NCBI RefSeq assembly: GCF_002506585.1
Contig: NZ_DAXW01000013.1
Location: 388-6,197 of the forward strand
Length of the DNA stretch: 5,810 nt
From: Methanoculleus sp. UBA430
GTDB lineage: Archaea > Halobacteriota > Methanomicrobia > Methanomicrobiales > Methanoculleaceae
Reading direction: 5' to 3'
How positions within the stretch are numbered: the first letter of the stretch is position 1; every line of letters starts with the position of its first letter. Of this stretch, positions 1 through 5,810 are shown one piece after another. The translations under genes were made by a program, and so were the position numbers. The notes below the pieces were generated by a model that worked only from the letters and a program-made list of their open reading frames with translations, made no database searches and was not told where the DNA came from.

Positions 1-8
1 TACAGGGA

Positions 9-1889
9 ATGAGCGGGGTCGATCTTCGGGCGCTGGTGGCGGAGTCTGCCGATCGCCTCCCGCTCTGGGTCGGCAAGATCTACCAGTTCGACGCAAAGAC
101 CCTCGGTATCAGGCTAAACGGGGAGGACCGGGCAAAATACCTGTTGCTCATCGAGACCGGACGGCGCGCCCACTTCACTGCGGAGTTCCCCACACCCCCG
201 AAGAACCCGCCGAGTTTTGCGATGCTGCTCAGAAAGCACCTCGAGGGCGGGAAGGTGCTCGGCATCCGCCAGCTCGGGCTTGAGCGCACCATGAGCATCG
301 ACGTCGGGAAGCGGGATACGACCTACCATCTCATCTTCGAGCTCTTCGACGAGGGGAACGCGATCCTCTGCGACGAACGTTACACGATCATCAAACCCCT
401 CTGGCACCACCGGTTCAAGACCCGGGAGGTGGTCCCCGGCGCCGTCTACGCCTTTGAGGGGGCCGACTGCTCGTCTCTCTCCCCGGAAGCGTTCCAGGGG
501 ATGCTTGATGGGTCCGACCGCGACATCGTCCGGACGCTCGCGGTCGGGTGCATGCTCGGCGGGGCGTACGCCGAAGAGGTCTGCCGGATCGCGGGTGTCG
601 AGAAGAGCGCCGCGGCCGCCGAGGTGGACGCGGCGGCGGTCCGGGAGGCATTTGAACGGTTGATGGCCGCGGTCTCTGGGCGGAGCGATCCGGTAATAAC
701 GCCGTCCGGGTGCTGGCCGGTGGTGCTTGCCGGCGAGGAGGTTCGCGAGCGGTTTGCGACCTTCAGCGAGGCTCTGGATGCCTTCTACCCGGAGGTCGCG
801 GGGGAGAAGGAGGCCGCAGCCACCGAGAAACCCCGCCTCTCCCAGGCGGAGGTGATCCGCCGGCGCCAGGCGGAGGCGATCAAGGGGTTTGAGAAGAAGG
901 TCGAGCGCTACCAGCGGGTCGTAGAGGTGATCTACGAGAACTACACTGCTGTTGCCGGAATCATAACGACGCTCGATGACGCGAGTAAAGAGCGCTCGTG
1001 GCAGGAGATCGAGCAGATCCTCAAATCCAACGGCGATAACCCGGCGGCGAAGATGGTCCGGGCGGTCCACCCTGCCGAGGCGGCGGTGGAACTCGACCTT
1101 TCGGGCGAGCGGGTGAAGATCTACGTCCACGAGACGATCGAGCAGAACCTCGGCCGCTACTACGACCAGATCAAGAAGTTCCGGAAGAAGAAGACGGGCG
1201 CACTCGCGGCGATGGAGCGGATGGTCCCCGAGAAGCCCCGGCAGAAACAGACCCTTGCCCTCCTGAAGAAGCGGTGGTATCACCGGTTCCGCTGGTTCAC
1301 CACCTCCGACGGCGTCCTTGTCATCGGCGGCCGGGACGCCTCCCAGAACGAGGAACTCGTCAAGAAGTATATGGAAGGCGGGGACCTCTTCGTCCACGCC
1401 GACGTCCACGGTGGAAGCGTCGTCATCGTAAAGGGCGCGACCGAACACCTGGACGAGGCCGTCCAGTTCGCCGCATCCTACTCAAATGCCTGGAAGGCCG
1501 GGCACTTCACGGCGGACGTCTACGCAGCCCGCCCCGACCAGGTGAGCAAGACGGCCGAGTCCGGCGAGTACGTGGCCCGGGGCGCCTTCATCGTCCGGGG
1601 AGAGCGGCAGTACTTCCGGAACGTCCCCCTCGGGGTGGCGATCGGTCTTGCGATGGCACCCGCGGTCGCCGTCATCGGCGGCCCGCCCTCGGCCGTCGCC
1701 GGACGTGCGAAGGTCCGGGTGGAACTCCTTCCCGGGCAGTTCGAGCAAAACGACACGGCAAAGAAGGTGGTCCGGGCGCTCAGGGAGAAACTCTCGGAGG
1801 ACGAGTGGAAAGGGCTCAAGAACGCCCTGAACACCGAGGCGGTCGCCGCGTTCGTCCCGCCGGGAGGCTCCGATATCGTGGAATCATGA
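9..1889 (+). CDS. rqcH: RqcH/NEMF-type ribosome quality control protein (NFACT family)
   Basis: Family role: binds the large ribosomal subunit that still holds peptidyl-tRNA after splitting, and recruits tRNA for template-free C-terminal tailing; it acts in the cytoplasm. Visible architecture over 626 residues: NFACT-N about 1-165, with VDLRALV at 4-10 and MLLRKHLEGG at 72-81; a helix-hairpin-helix segment about 170-222; a charged coiled-coil region about 278-410; and the NFACT-R (DUF814) domain about 420-540 with GGRDASQNEELV at 440-451 and DLFVHADVHG at 459-468. It ends soon after, with no NFACT-C domain, as in archaeal and bacterial members. The tailing-critical Asp-Arg pair of the family appears as Glu92-Arg93 (LGLER). 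Start: ATG at 9 has GGGA directly against it, which is poor spacing, and the frame is open to the window edge, so translation may begin upstream. The gene overlaps pelA by four bases. The family assignment is secure; tailing activity is inferred. Confidence 0.93.
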   Translation: MSGVDLRALVAESADRLPLWVGKIYQFDAKTLGIRLNGEDRAKYLLLIETGRRAHFTAEFPTPPKNPPSFAMLLRKHLEGGKVLGIRQLGLERTMSIDVGKRDTTYHLIFELFDEGNAILCDERYTIIKPLWHHRFKTREVVPGAVYAFEGADCSSLSPEAFQGMLDGSDRDIVRTLAVGCMLGGAYAEEVCRIAGVEKSAAAAEVDAAAVREAFERLMAAVSGRSDPVITPSGCWPVVLAGEEVRERFATFSEALDAFYPEVAGEKEAAATEKPRLSQAEVIRRRQAEAIKGFEKKVERYQRVVEVIYENYTAVAGIITTLDDASKERSWQEIEQILKSNGDNPAAKMVRAVHPAEAAVELDLSGERVKIYVHETIEQNLGRYYDQIKKFRKKKTGALAAMERMVPEKPRQKQTLALLKKRWYHRFRWFTTSDGVLVIGGRDASQNEELVKKYMEGGDLFVHADVHGGSVVIVKGATEHLDEAVQFAASYSNAWKAGHFTADVYAARPDQVSKTAESGEYVARGAFIVRGERQYFRNVPLGVAIGLAMAPAVAVIGGPPSAVAGRAKVRVELLPGQFEQNDTAKKVVRALREKLSEDEWKGLKNALNTEAVAAFVPPGGSDIVES

Positions 1890-2911
1890 AATCTGAAGTG
1901 CGTGAGCTGAGGAATCAGTTCGGCGAGATACGCCTCTTTCCTGAGACGCTCGACGACATCTGGCACCTCTCCCACCTGGTCGGGCCGGGGGATCTCGTCT
2001 TTGCGACGACGTTCCGGAGCGTGGAGGCGGCAACCGACAAACTCCGGCCGGAGAAGGTGGAGAAACGGCCGGTCCGGCTCGGGATCCGGGTCGAGAAGGT
2101 GGAGTTTCACCAGCACACGAACCGCCTCCGCATCGCCGGGGTCATCGAGAGCGGGGTGGACGTCACAGCGCACCACACCCTCAACGTTGAACCCGGGTTT
2201 GAGATCTCGGTCATCAAGCGGTGGCGGTCCGTCGACTGCGAGCGGATACGGCGGGCCGTCGATGCCTCGGCCTACGGCGTGGTCCACATCGTGAGCGTTG
2301 AGGAGGGGGAAGCGCAGGTCTACCGCCTGCGCCAGTTCGGCCCGGAGTGGGTGACCACCGTCACGGCCGGGAGCAGCAAGGGTGCCGATACCGGCACCCG
2401 GTCGGTGCTCTTCGAGAAGACGCTCGAGGCCCTCACCGCGGTTACGGGACCGCTCGTCGTGGCGGGTCCGGGGTTCGTGAAGGACGAGTTCGCGAATTAC
2501 GTGAGAGCCCGTGCACCCGACCTCGCGGAGCGGATGGTCGTCGTCGAGACGCGGCGTATCGGGCGGGGCGCCGTGCAGGAGGTGATCGGGCAGGGGATTA
2601 TCGAGCGGCTGCTCGGCGACCTCCACCTTGCCCGGGAAGTCGGGCTGATGGACGAGGTCCTGCTCCGGGTTGCTACCGGAGGGGCTGTCGCCTACGGTAT
2701 CGACGAGGTCGAAAAGGCGATCGCCTACGGTGCGGCGGAGACGGTCCTCGTCTCCGACACCCTGCTCCGGGACGAAGGGACAACGATGCTCATCGAGCGG
2801 GCCGAGCGCCTCAACGCATCGGTCGTGGTGCTGAGCACCGAGTTCGAGCCCGGGGAGCGCCTCGCAGCCCTCGGCGGCGTTGCGGCGCTCCTGCGGTATA
2901 CGATCGAATGA
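1886..2911 (+). CDS. pelA: Archaeal Pelota (Dom34), ribosome rescue factor
   Basis: This eRF1 paralogue enters the empty A site of a stalled ribosome with a GTPase partner (aEF1A in archaea) and prepares it for splitting by ABCE1; it does not hydrolyse peptidyl-tRNA. The 341 residues match the usual archaeal length. Domains: Sm-like N-terminal domain about 1-125 (DDIWHLSHLVGPGDLV at 23-38); central eRF1-like domain about 128-252 (GPGFVKDEFANYV at 194-206); C-terminal domain about 253-341, with YGIDEVEKAIAYGAAETVLVSD at 270-291 and the closing hallmark PGERLAALGGVAALLRY at 322-338. No GGQ motif is present, as expected for Pelota rather than aRF1. The start ATG lies inside the rqcH stop region (ATGA), with a weak GTGG at 1878-1881, suggesting translational coupling. 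The same frame stays open far upstream, but that extension overlaps rqcH and is Arg/Pro/Gly-rich, so it is not coding. The basic loop common in the central domain is only modest here (SSKGADTGTR, 163-172). Confidence 0.95.
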   Translation: MKSEVRELRNQFGEIRLFPETLDDIWHLSHLVGPGDLVFATTFRSVEAATDKLRPEKVEKRPVRLGIRVEKVEFHQHTNRLRIAGVIESGVDVTAHHTLNVEPGFEISVIKRWRSVDCERIRRAVDASAYGVVHIVSVEEGEAQVYRLRQFGPEWVTTVTAGSSKGADTGTRSVLFEKTLEALTAVTGPLVVAGPGFVKDEFANYVRARAPDLAERMVVVETRRIGRGAVQEVIGQGIIERLLGDLHLAREVGLMDEVLLRVATGGAVAYGIDEVEKAIAYGAAETVLVSDTLLRDEGTTMLIERAERLNASVVVLSTEFEPGERLAALGGVAALLRYTIE

Positions 2912-2967
2912 TCCCGGGTTATCCGGCGTCTCTTCACTGCGCCTCCTCCCGCTGAAGGACTGCTGCG

Positions 2968-3012
2968 GATCACGTTGATCGGTCAGGGCCGCCGGTTCCG
3001 CAGGGCCGGAGG
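2968..3012. promoter_or_regulatory. Inverted repeat plus paired direct repeats upstream of the promoter
   Basis: Two kinds of small repeat sit just upstream of the TATA box. GATCA-CGT-TGATC at 2968-2980 is a perfect 5-bp inverted repeat with a 3-base centre. CAGGGCCGCCGG at 2984-2995 recurs as CAGGGCCGGAGG at 3001-3012, identical at 10 of 12 positions, 17 bases start to start. Their placement is suitable for regulator or activator binding on the EMC6-like/ABCE1 operon. No regulator is known to me for these words, and short GC-rich repeats arise by chance in such DNA. Confidence 0.3.
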
Positions 3013-3020
3013 TACCTATC

Positions 3021-3027
3021 TTTATAA
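3021..3027 (+). promoter_or_regulatory. Archaeal TATA box for the EMC6-like/ABCE1 operon
   Basis: TTTATAA stands out in a GC-rich gap and matches the archaeal TATA element. The bases before it (CCTATC) are not a strong purine-rich BRE. Archaeal start sites lie about 25 bases downstream, so transcription should begin near 3050, giving a leader of about 100 bases before the ATG at 3154. A second AT-rich word, CTATAATG at 3040-3047, could be an alternative TATA element with a start near 3070. Confidence 0.55.
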
Positions 3028-3079
3028 CCGGAGAACACCCTATAATGTAATAATTCCGTCAATCCGGGAAGTGGCCGCT

Positions 3080-3101
3080 GGCCCGTTCTTTTCGCCGGGC
3101 C
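3080..3101 (+). promoter_or_regulatory. Leader hairpin in the 5' untranslated region
   Basis: GGCCCG at 3080-3085 pairs perfectly with CGGGCC at 3096-3101 across a 10-base pyrimidine-rich loop (3086-3095). It lies inside the predicted leader, about 50 bases before the EMC6-like start codon. It has no T-run after the stem, so it is not an obvious terminator. It could shape translation or RNA stability, or be a by-product of high G+C. Confidence 0.3.
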
Positions 3102-3144
3102 GCCGTGCCGGGGCGACCTCCCCTTCCAGGAACGGCGTAACATT

Positions 3145-3148
3145 GGTG
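3145..3148 (+). promoter_or_regulatory. Ribosome binding site of the EMC6-like gene
   Basis: GGTG, the core of the archaeal GGAGGTGA consensus, lies five bases before the ATG at 3154. It supports that ATG as the start. Confidence 0.5.
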
Positions 3149-3153
3149 TCAAG

Positions 3154-3516
3154 ATGAGTGAGAATGCGGTAGCCGCAGAGGTTGATAAAACACGGCCGCG
3201 GACACGTGCCGAGAAACAGGTCGAGCACAGGAATCGAATAAAACGGACGCTTGTAGCCTGCTTCATGGGTATTCTGACCGGAGGACTCTCGTTCTACCTC
3301 TCCGGCACCGCGGACCCGGTCACCGGGCTCCAGCCAAACGCCATCATCGGCCTGCTCCTTCTCGCGGCAGGCGTCGTCTTCCAGAAGCACGTCTTCATGC
3401 TCATCCGGATCGACTACATGGAGCTGAACAAAAAAGACTGGTTTTATCAGAGTTTCATGACGTTTGCGCTCTGGTTCATGACCTGGACGATCCTCTTAAC
3501 CACCACTGTTCTGTGA
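3154..3516 (+). CDS. EMC6-like three-helix membrane protein
   Basis: A 120-residue protein with a hydrophilic, charged N-terminus (1-31, rich in Lys/Arg/Glu) and three hydrophobic helices at about 32-50, 62-84 and 97-120. The short loop after helix 1 (GTADPVTGLQPNA, 51-63) is neutral to acidic, while the loop after helix 2 (about 85-95) carries Arg and Lys. By the positive-inside rule the N-terminus is cytoplasmic and the C-terminus external. This topology, the length, and an aromatic third helix ending in a Trp-Thr motif (WTILL, 111-115) resemble EMC6 of the eukaryotic ER membrane complex, whose archaeal relatives are thought to partner Oxa1-type insertases. I rely on topology and general resemblance, without an alignment. 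No signal peptide is evident. It is the first gene of a two-gene operon with ABCE1, six bases downstream. If the family call is wrong, it is an uncharacterised small membrane protein. Confidence 0.8.
   Translation: MSENAVAAEVDKTRPRTRAEKQVEHRNRIKRTLVACFMGILTGGLSFYLSGTADPVTGLQPNAIIGLLLLAAGVVFQKHVFMLIRIDYMELNKKDWFYQSFMTFALWFMTWTILLTTTVL
3513..3516 (+). promoter_or_regulatory. Ribosome binding site of ABCE1 overlapping the preceding stop codon
   Basis: GTGA, the 3' half of the GGTGA consensus, spans the end of the EMC6-like gene including its TGA, six bases before the ABCE1 ATG at 3523. Ribosomes ending on the first gene would sit on this site, which suggests coupled translation. Confidence 0.35.
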
Positions 3517-3522
3517 TTCCCC

Positions 3523-5295
3523 ATGCGTATTGCTGTTGTACACCGTGATCGGTGTCACCCCGTAAAGTGCGGCACCGAGTGCATCATCTACTGTCCGCGT
3601 GTCCGGACCGGCGACGAGACCGTCGTCATCGGCGAAGACCAGAAGGTCGTCATATCCGAGGAGCTCTGTGTCGGGTGCGGCATCTGCGTGAAGAAGTGTC
3701 CGTTTGAGGCTCTCGATATCGTCAACCTCCCCGAACAACTCGACCAGCCGACCCACCGCTACGGCCAGAACGGCTTCGTCCTCTACGGCCTCCCGATCCC
3801 CGTCGAGGGGAAGGTCACCGGCATCCTCGGCCCGAACGGTATCGGCAAGAGCACGTCGGTGAAGATTCTCTCGGGCACGCTCATCCCGAACCTGGGGAGG
3901 ACCGATTCTGCAGTCTCCTGGAAGGAGGTCCTCGACCTCTACCAGGGAACCGAGCTCTTCGATTACCTCCAGGTGCTCTCCCAGAAGAACGTGAAGGTCG
4001 CCGTAAAGCCGCAGTACATCGACCAGATACCGAAGGTCTTCTCCGGGTCGGTGCGCGATCTCCTCGCGACGACCGACGAGCGCGGGAAGCTCGATCACTA
4101 CGTCGACCGGCTCTCGCTTCGTGCCGTCATCGACCGGCCGATCACGACCCTCTCCGGCGGCGAGCTGCAGCGGGTGGCGATCACCGCCTGCCTCGCGCGG
4201 GATGCAGACTTCTACTTCCTGGATGAGATCACGCCCTACCTCGACGTCTACCAGCGGATGGCCGCCGCAAACCTGATCCGCGAACTCGCCCAGGAACGGC
4301 CCGTCGTGATCGTTGAGCACGACCTCGCTATCCTTGATATGCTTGCCGATACGGTGCACATCGCCTACGGAGAACCGGCGGTCTTCGGTGTCATCACCCA
4401 CCCGAAGGGCGTCCGGATAGGGATCAACCAGTACCTGGAGGGTTTCCTCCCGGAGGAGAACGTCCGGTTCAGGACCTATCCGGTGACGTTCGATACCCGG
4501 GCCCATGCCGCCGACTCGAACCGGGAGGTGCTGCTCGAGTTCCCGGCGATGACAAAGCGCTTTGACCGGTTCTCGCTCACCATCGACGGCGGGGAGATCC
4601 GGAGCGGCGAGGTCCTCGGGGTCCTCGGGGCGAACGGTATCGGCAAGAGCACCTTTGCCCAGCTCCTTGCCGGGGTGCTCGAACCCGATACCGGGGCGAT
4701 GGACACCCGGGTGCGGATCTCCTACAAGCCGCAGTACCTCAAGGGCGACACGGAGGCGACCGTCGAGGAGATGCTCCGGCAGACGACGGTGAAGTTCGAC
4801 ACGTCATACTACCAGCACGAGATCTTAGAACCCCTCTCGCTCTCGCAGCTCCTCCAGGCGCCCATAACCACGCTCTCCGGCGGCGAACTCCAGCGTGTGG
4901 CGATCGCGATCTGCCTCTCGCGTGATGCCGACCTCTACATCTTAGACGAGCCGAGCGCTCACCTCGACGTGGAGCAGCGGGTGAAGATCTCGCGGATGAT
5001 CCGGAAGCACGCCGAAGGGCGGGACGCGAGCACGCTCGTGATCGACCACGACATCTACGTCATCGACATGATCAGCGACCGGATCCTTGTCTTCGAGGGC
5101 GAGCCGGGCCTGCACGGCAAGGCCGCGGGGCCGTTCGATATGGCGCCGGGCATGAACCGGTTCTTACAAGCGCTCGGGATCACCTTCCGGCGGGACAAGA
5201 GCGGGAGACCGCGGATCAACAAGCCGGGTTCGTTCCTGGACAGGGAACAGATCGCGGCCGGGGACTATTACTACGCGGAGATCTCGAAGTCCTGA
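3523..5295 (+). CDS. abcE1: ABCE1/Rli ribosome-recycling ATPase
   Basis: This twin-cassette ATPase splits ribosomes into subunits after termination or Pelota-dependent rescue, and also acts around initiation. All landmarks are present over 590 residues. The N-terminal domain has eight cysteines (11, 16, 20, 24, 49, 52, 55, 59) for two 4Fe-4S clusters. NBD1 has Walker A GPNGIGKST (103-111), the family's helix-loop-helix insertion (about 130-152), signature LSGGELQR (210-217), Walker B/D-loop LDEITPYLD (233-241, catalytic Glu235) and H-loop His266. Hinge 1 is about 296-318. NBD2 has Walker A GANGIGKST (369-377), signature 451-458, Walker B/D-loop LDEPSAHLD (474-482, Glu476) and His509. Hinge 2 is about 538-576 (GMNRFL, RPRINKPGSFLDREQ). 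The cassettes share a 22-base identical stretch at 3833-3854 and 4631-4652, covering Walker A. NBD1 departs from the usual DEPS motif. It lacks transmembrane helices, so it is cytoplasmic. It follows the EMC6-like gene in the same operon. Confidence 0.97.
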   Translation: MRIAVVHRDRCHPVKCGTECIIYCPRVRTGDETVVIGEDQKVVISEELCVGCGICVKKCPFEALDIVNLPEQLDQPTHRYGQNGFVLYGLPIPVEGKVTGILGPNGIGKSTSVKILSGTLIPNLGRTDSAVSWKEVLDLYQGTELFDYLQVLSQKNVKVAVKPQYIDQIPKVFSGSVRDLLATTDERGKLDHYVDRLSLRAVIDRPITTLSGGELQRVAITACLARDADFYFLDEITPYLDVYQRMAAANLIRELAQERPVVIVEHDLAILDMLADTVHIAYGEPAVFGVITHPKGVRIGINQYLEGFLPEENVRFRTYPVTFDTRAHAADSNREVLLEFPAMTKRFDRFSLTIDGGEIRSGEVLGVLGANGIGKSTFAQLLAGVLEPDTGAMDTRVRISYKPQYLKGDTEATVEEMLRQTTVKFDTSYYQHEILEPLSLSQLLQAPITTLSGGELQRVAIAICLSRDADLYILDEPSAHLDVEQRVKISRMIRKHAEGRDASTLVIDHDIYVIDMISDRILVFEGEPGLHGKAAGPFDMAPGMNRFLQALGITFRRDKSGRPRINKPGSFLDREQIAAGDYYYAEISKS

Positions 5296-5309
5296 GGGGC
5301 ATCGGGAGG

Positions 5310-5322
5310 TCTTTTCTTTTTT
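5310..5322 (+). terminator. T-rich transcription terminator after ABCE1
   Basis: A run of 11 T among 13 bases (TCTTTTCTTTTTT) begins 15 bases after the ABCE1 stop. Archaeal RNA polymerase terminates at such T tracts without needing a hairpin, and no strong stem precedes it. It should end the EMC6-like/ABCE1 transcript. Confidence 0.6.
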
Positions 5323-5389
5323 GGCGGATATACGGTTTCCGTTGTACCTGCAAATGTTAAGAGTACCCCATGTTACCCAACGGGGATAA

Positions 5390-5779
5390 TCACACTATAT
5401 GGTTCTCGCAGGTCTGCTCTCGGCAATTCGAGGCATAGACTTGGTATTGAACGAGATCCCTGGAGAATGGAACAAAGACTGGTTCCACTTTGTCAATATC
5501 AATGATCGCCAGGCTAACACCTGTTATCCTGGATACCTGTGGGCAACAGACAACTGGGTCGAAGCACACTGCTTTGCCAATATTCGGGTCCAAGAGGTAT
5601 GGAAAATACTGGATAAAGACTTTCATTTGCATATAGATGGGGCAAGGCAGCCCTCCCAGGGGATATGCGTGCAGGCGAACAAAGGATTTGTGTTTTCCAA
5701 CAGAATATTGTCGTTTATTTGCCCCCGTGATGCTGTTCTTTATTCCACCCGGGGCAAGTGGGCTAAATTCTATTCTCAC
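5390..5779 (-). CDS. Alternative reading: hypothetical protein convergent with ABCE1
   Basis: This is mutually exclusive with the plus-strand frame over the same bases. It starts at GTG (5779) with an upstream in-frame TGA at 5805-5807, giving 129 residues and a stop at 5390-5392. The middle reads like a possible beta-rich protein (FVRLHAYPLGGLPCPIY at 33-49, SLAIIDIDKVEPVFVPF at 88-104), with several cysteines but no ordered metal-binding pattern. No family is recognised and no convincing ribosome binding site precedes the GTG. In this reading the gene would converge on ABCE1 with a gap of about 95 bases. It could also be a remnant of a longer gene or insertion element. Confidence 0.2.
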   Translation of the reverse strand: MRIEFSPLAPGGIKNSITGANKRQYSVGKHKSFVRLHAYPLGGLPCPIYMQMKVFIQYFPYLLDPNIGKAVCFDPVVCCPQVSRITGVSLAIIDIDKVEPVFVPFSRDLVQYQVYASNCREQTCENHIV

Positions 5780-5810
5780 ATATTCCAGAGAACTTCGAAA
5801 AACCTCACCC
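5399..5810 (+). CDS. Possible partial gene of unknown function, open at the window edge
   Basis: From ATG at 5399, closely preceded by an in-frame TAA at 5387-5389, the frame stays open for 137 codons to the end of the window, so any stop lies outside it. The translation begins MVLAGLLSAIRGIDLVLNEI and is rich in Trp, Phe, His and Asn in the middle (for example EWNKDWFHFVNIND, 23-36). I recognise no family, motif or membrane segment. The only ribosome-site candidate is GGGG at 5382-5385, 13 bases away, which is poor. G+C is about 47% by hand count, far below the neighbours. The opposite strand is also open here (GTG at 5779 to stop at 5390), and third-position G+C is near 50% in both frames, so it does not decide between them. 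It may be a horizontally acquired gene, part of a mobile element, or non-coding. Confidence 0.25.
   Translation, partial: MVLAGLLSAIRGIDLVLNEIPGEWNKDWFHFVNINDRQANTCYPGYLWATDNWVEAHCFANIRVQEVWKILDKDFHLHIDGARQPSQGICVQANKGFVFSNRILSFICPRDAVLYSTRGKWAKFYSHIFQRTSKNLT

Noticed and set aside
114..1448. 444-codon antisense open frame over rqcH
   Set aside because: It is a shadow of GC-rich codon bias on the other strand: composition rich in Arg, Leu, Asp and Val, no family resemblance, and it lies over a well-supported gene.
1274..1885. Upstream in-frame extension of Pelota, giving a 545-residue fusion
   Set aside because: It would overlap the 3' third of rqcH in another frame, is dominated by Arg/Pro/Gly, and Pelota begins cleanly at 1886 with family-typical length.
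1520..2626. 368-codon antisense open frame over rqcH and pelA
   Set aside because: It crosses the junction of two secure genes, has Pro/Arg/His/Asp-rich composition, and shows no recognisable domain.
3080..3101. Hairpin considered as a terminator for pelA
   Set aside because: It lies about 170 bases past the pelA stop and downstream of the next promoter, and its Ts are in the loop rather than after the stem.
2975..3157. 60-codon plus-strand and 98-codon minus-strand frames in the promoter gap
   Set aside because: Both run through the TATA box and leader, resemble no family, and are expected by chance in GC-rich DNA.
3496..4506. 336-codon antisense open frame over ABCE1
   Set aside because: It mirrors the ABCE1 codons and has no motif or independent start signal.
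5366..5385. CCCC/GGGG inverted pairing and repeated ATGTTA words (5354-5359, 5370-5375) before the terminal open frame
   Set aside because: A four-base stem and six-base repeats are too short to separate from chance in a non-coding gap.

Overview
The window looks like archaeal chromosome, most likely a GC-rich methanogen of the Methanomicrobiales (a Methanoculleus-like genus is my guess, not shown by the sequence). Pelota and ABCE1 occur in archaea and eukaryotes but not in bacteria. The one convincing promoter is a TATA box, gene starts use GGTG-type ribosome binding sites, and the coding part is strongly GC-rich with C/G-ending codons.

Layout: (1) 9-1889 (+), an RqcH/NEMF-type NFACT protein, whose real start may lie just outside the window; (2) 1886-2911 (+), archaeal Pelota, overlapping rqcH by ATGA; (3) 2912-3153, a control region with a small inverted repeat, two imperfect 12-bp direct repeats, a TATA box and a leader hairpin; (4) 3154-3516 (+), a three-helix membrane protein resembling EMC6; (5) 3523-5295 (+), ABCE1/Rli, six bases after the EMC6-like gene; (6) a T-rich terminator at 5310-5322; (7) 5399-5810, about 47% G+C by hand count, where both strands stay open for about 130 codons and no known product can be recognised.

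The first four genes fit one theme. Pelota recognises a ribosome with an empty A site, ABCE1 splits the ribosome into subunits, and RqcH-family proteins bind the freed large subunit that still carries peptidyl-tRNA and can add a C-terminal tail to the stuck chain. These three successive steps of stalled-ribosome rescue lie within 5.3 kb on one strand, in two adjacent transcription units. The EMC6-like protein adds a membrane-insertion flavour and sits in the ABCE1 operon. This suggests, as inference only, a link between ribosome recycling and membrane-protein biogenesis. The region after ABCE1 is a compositional break and may be acquired or decaying DNA.
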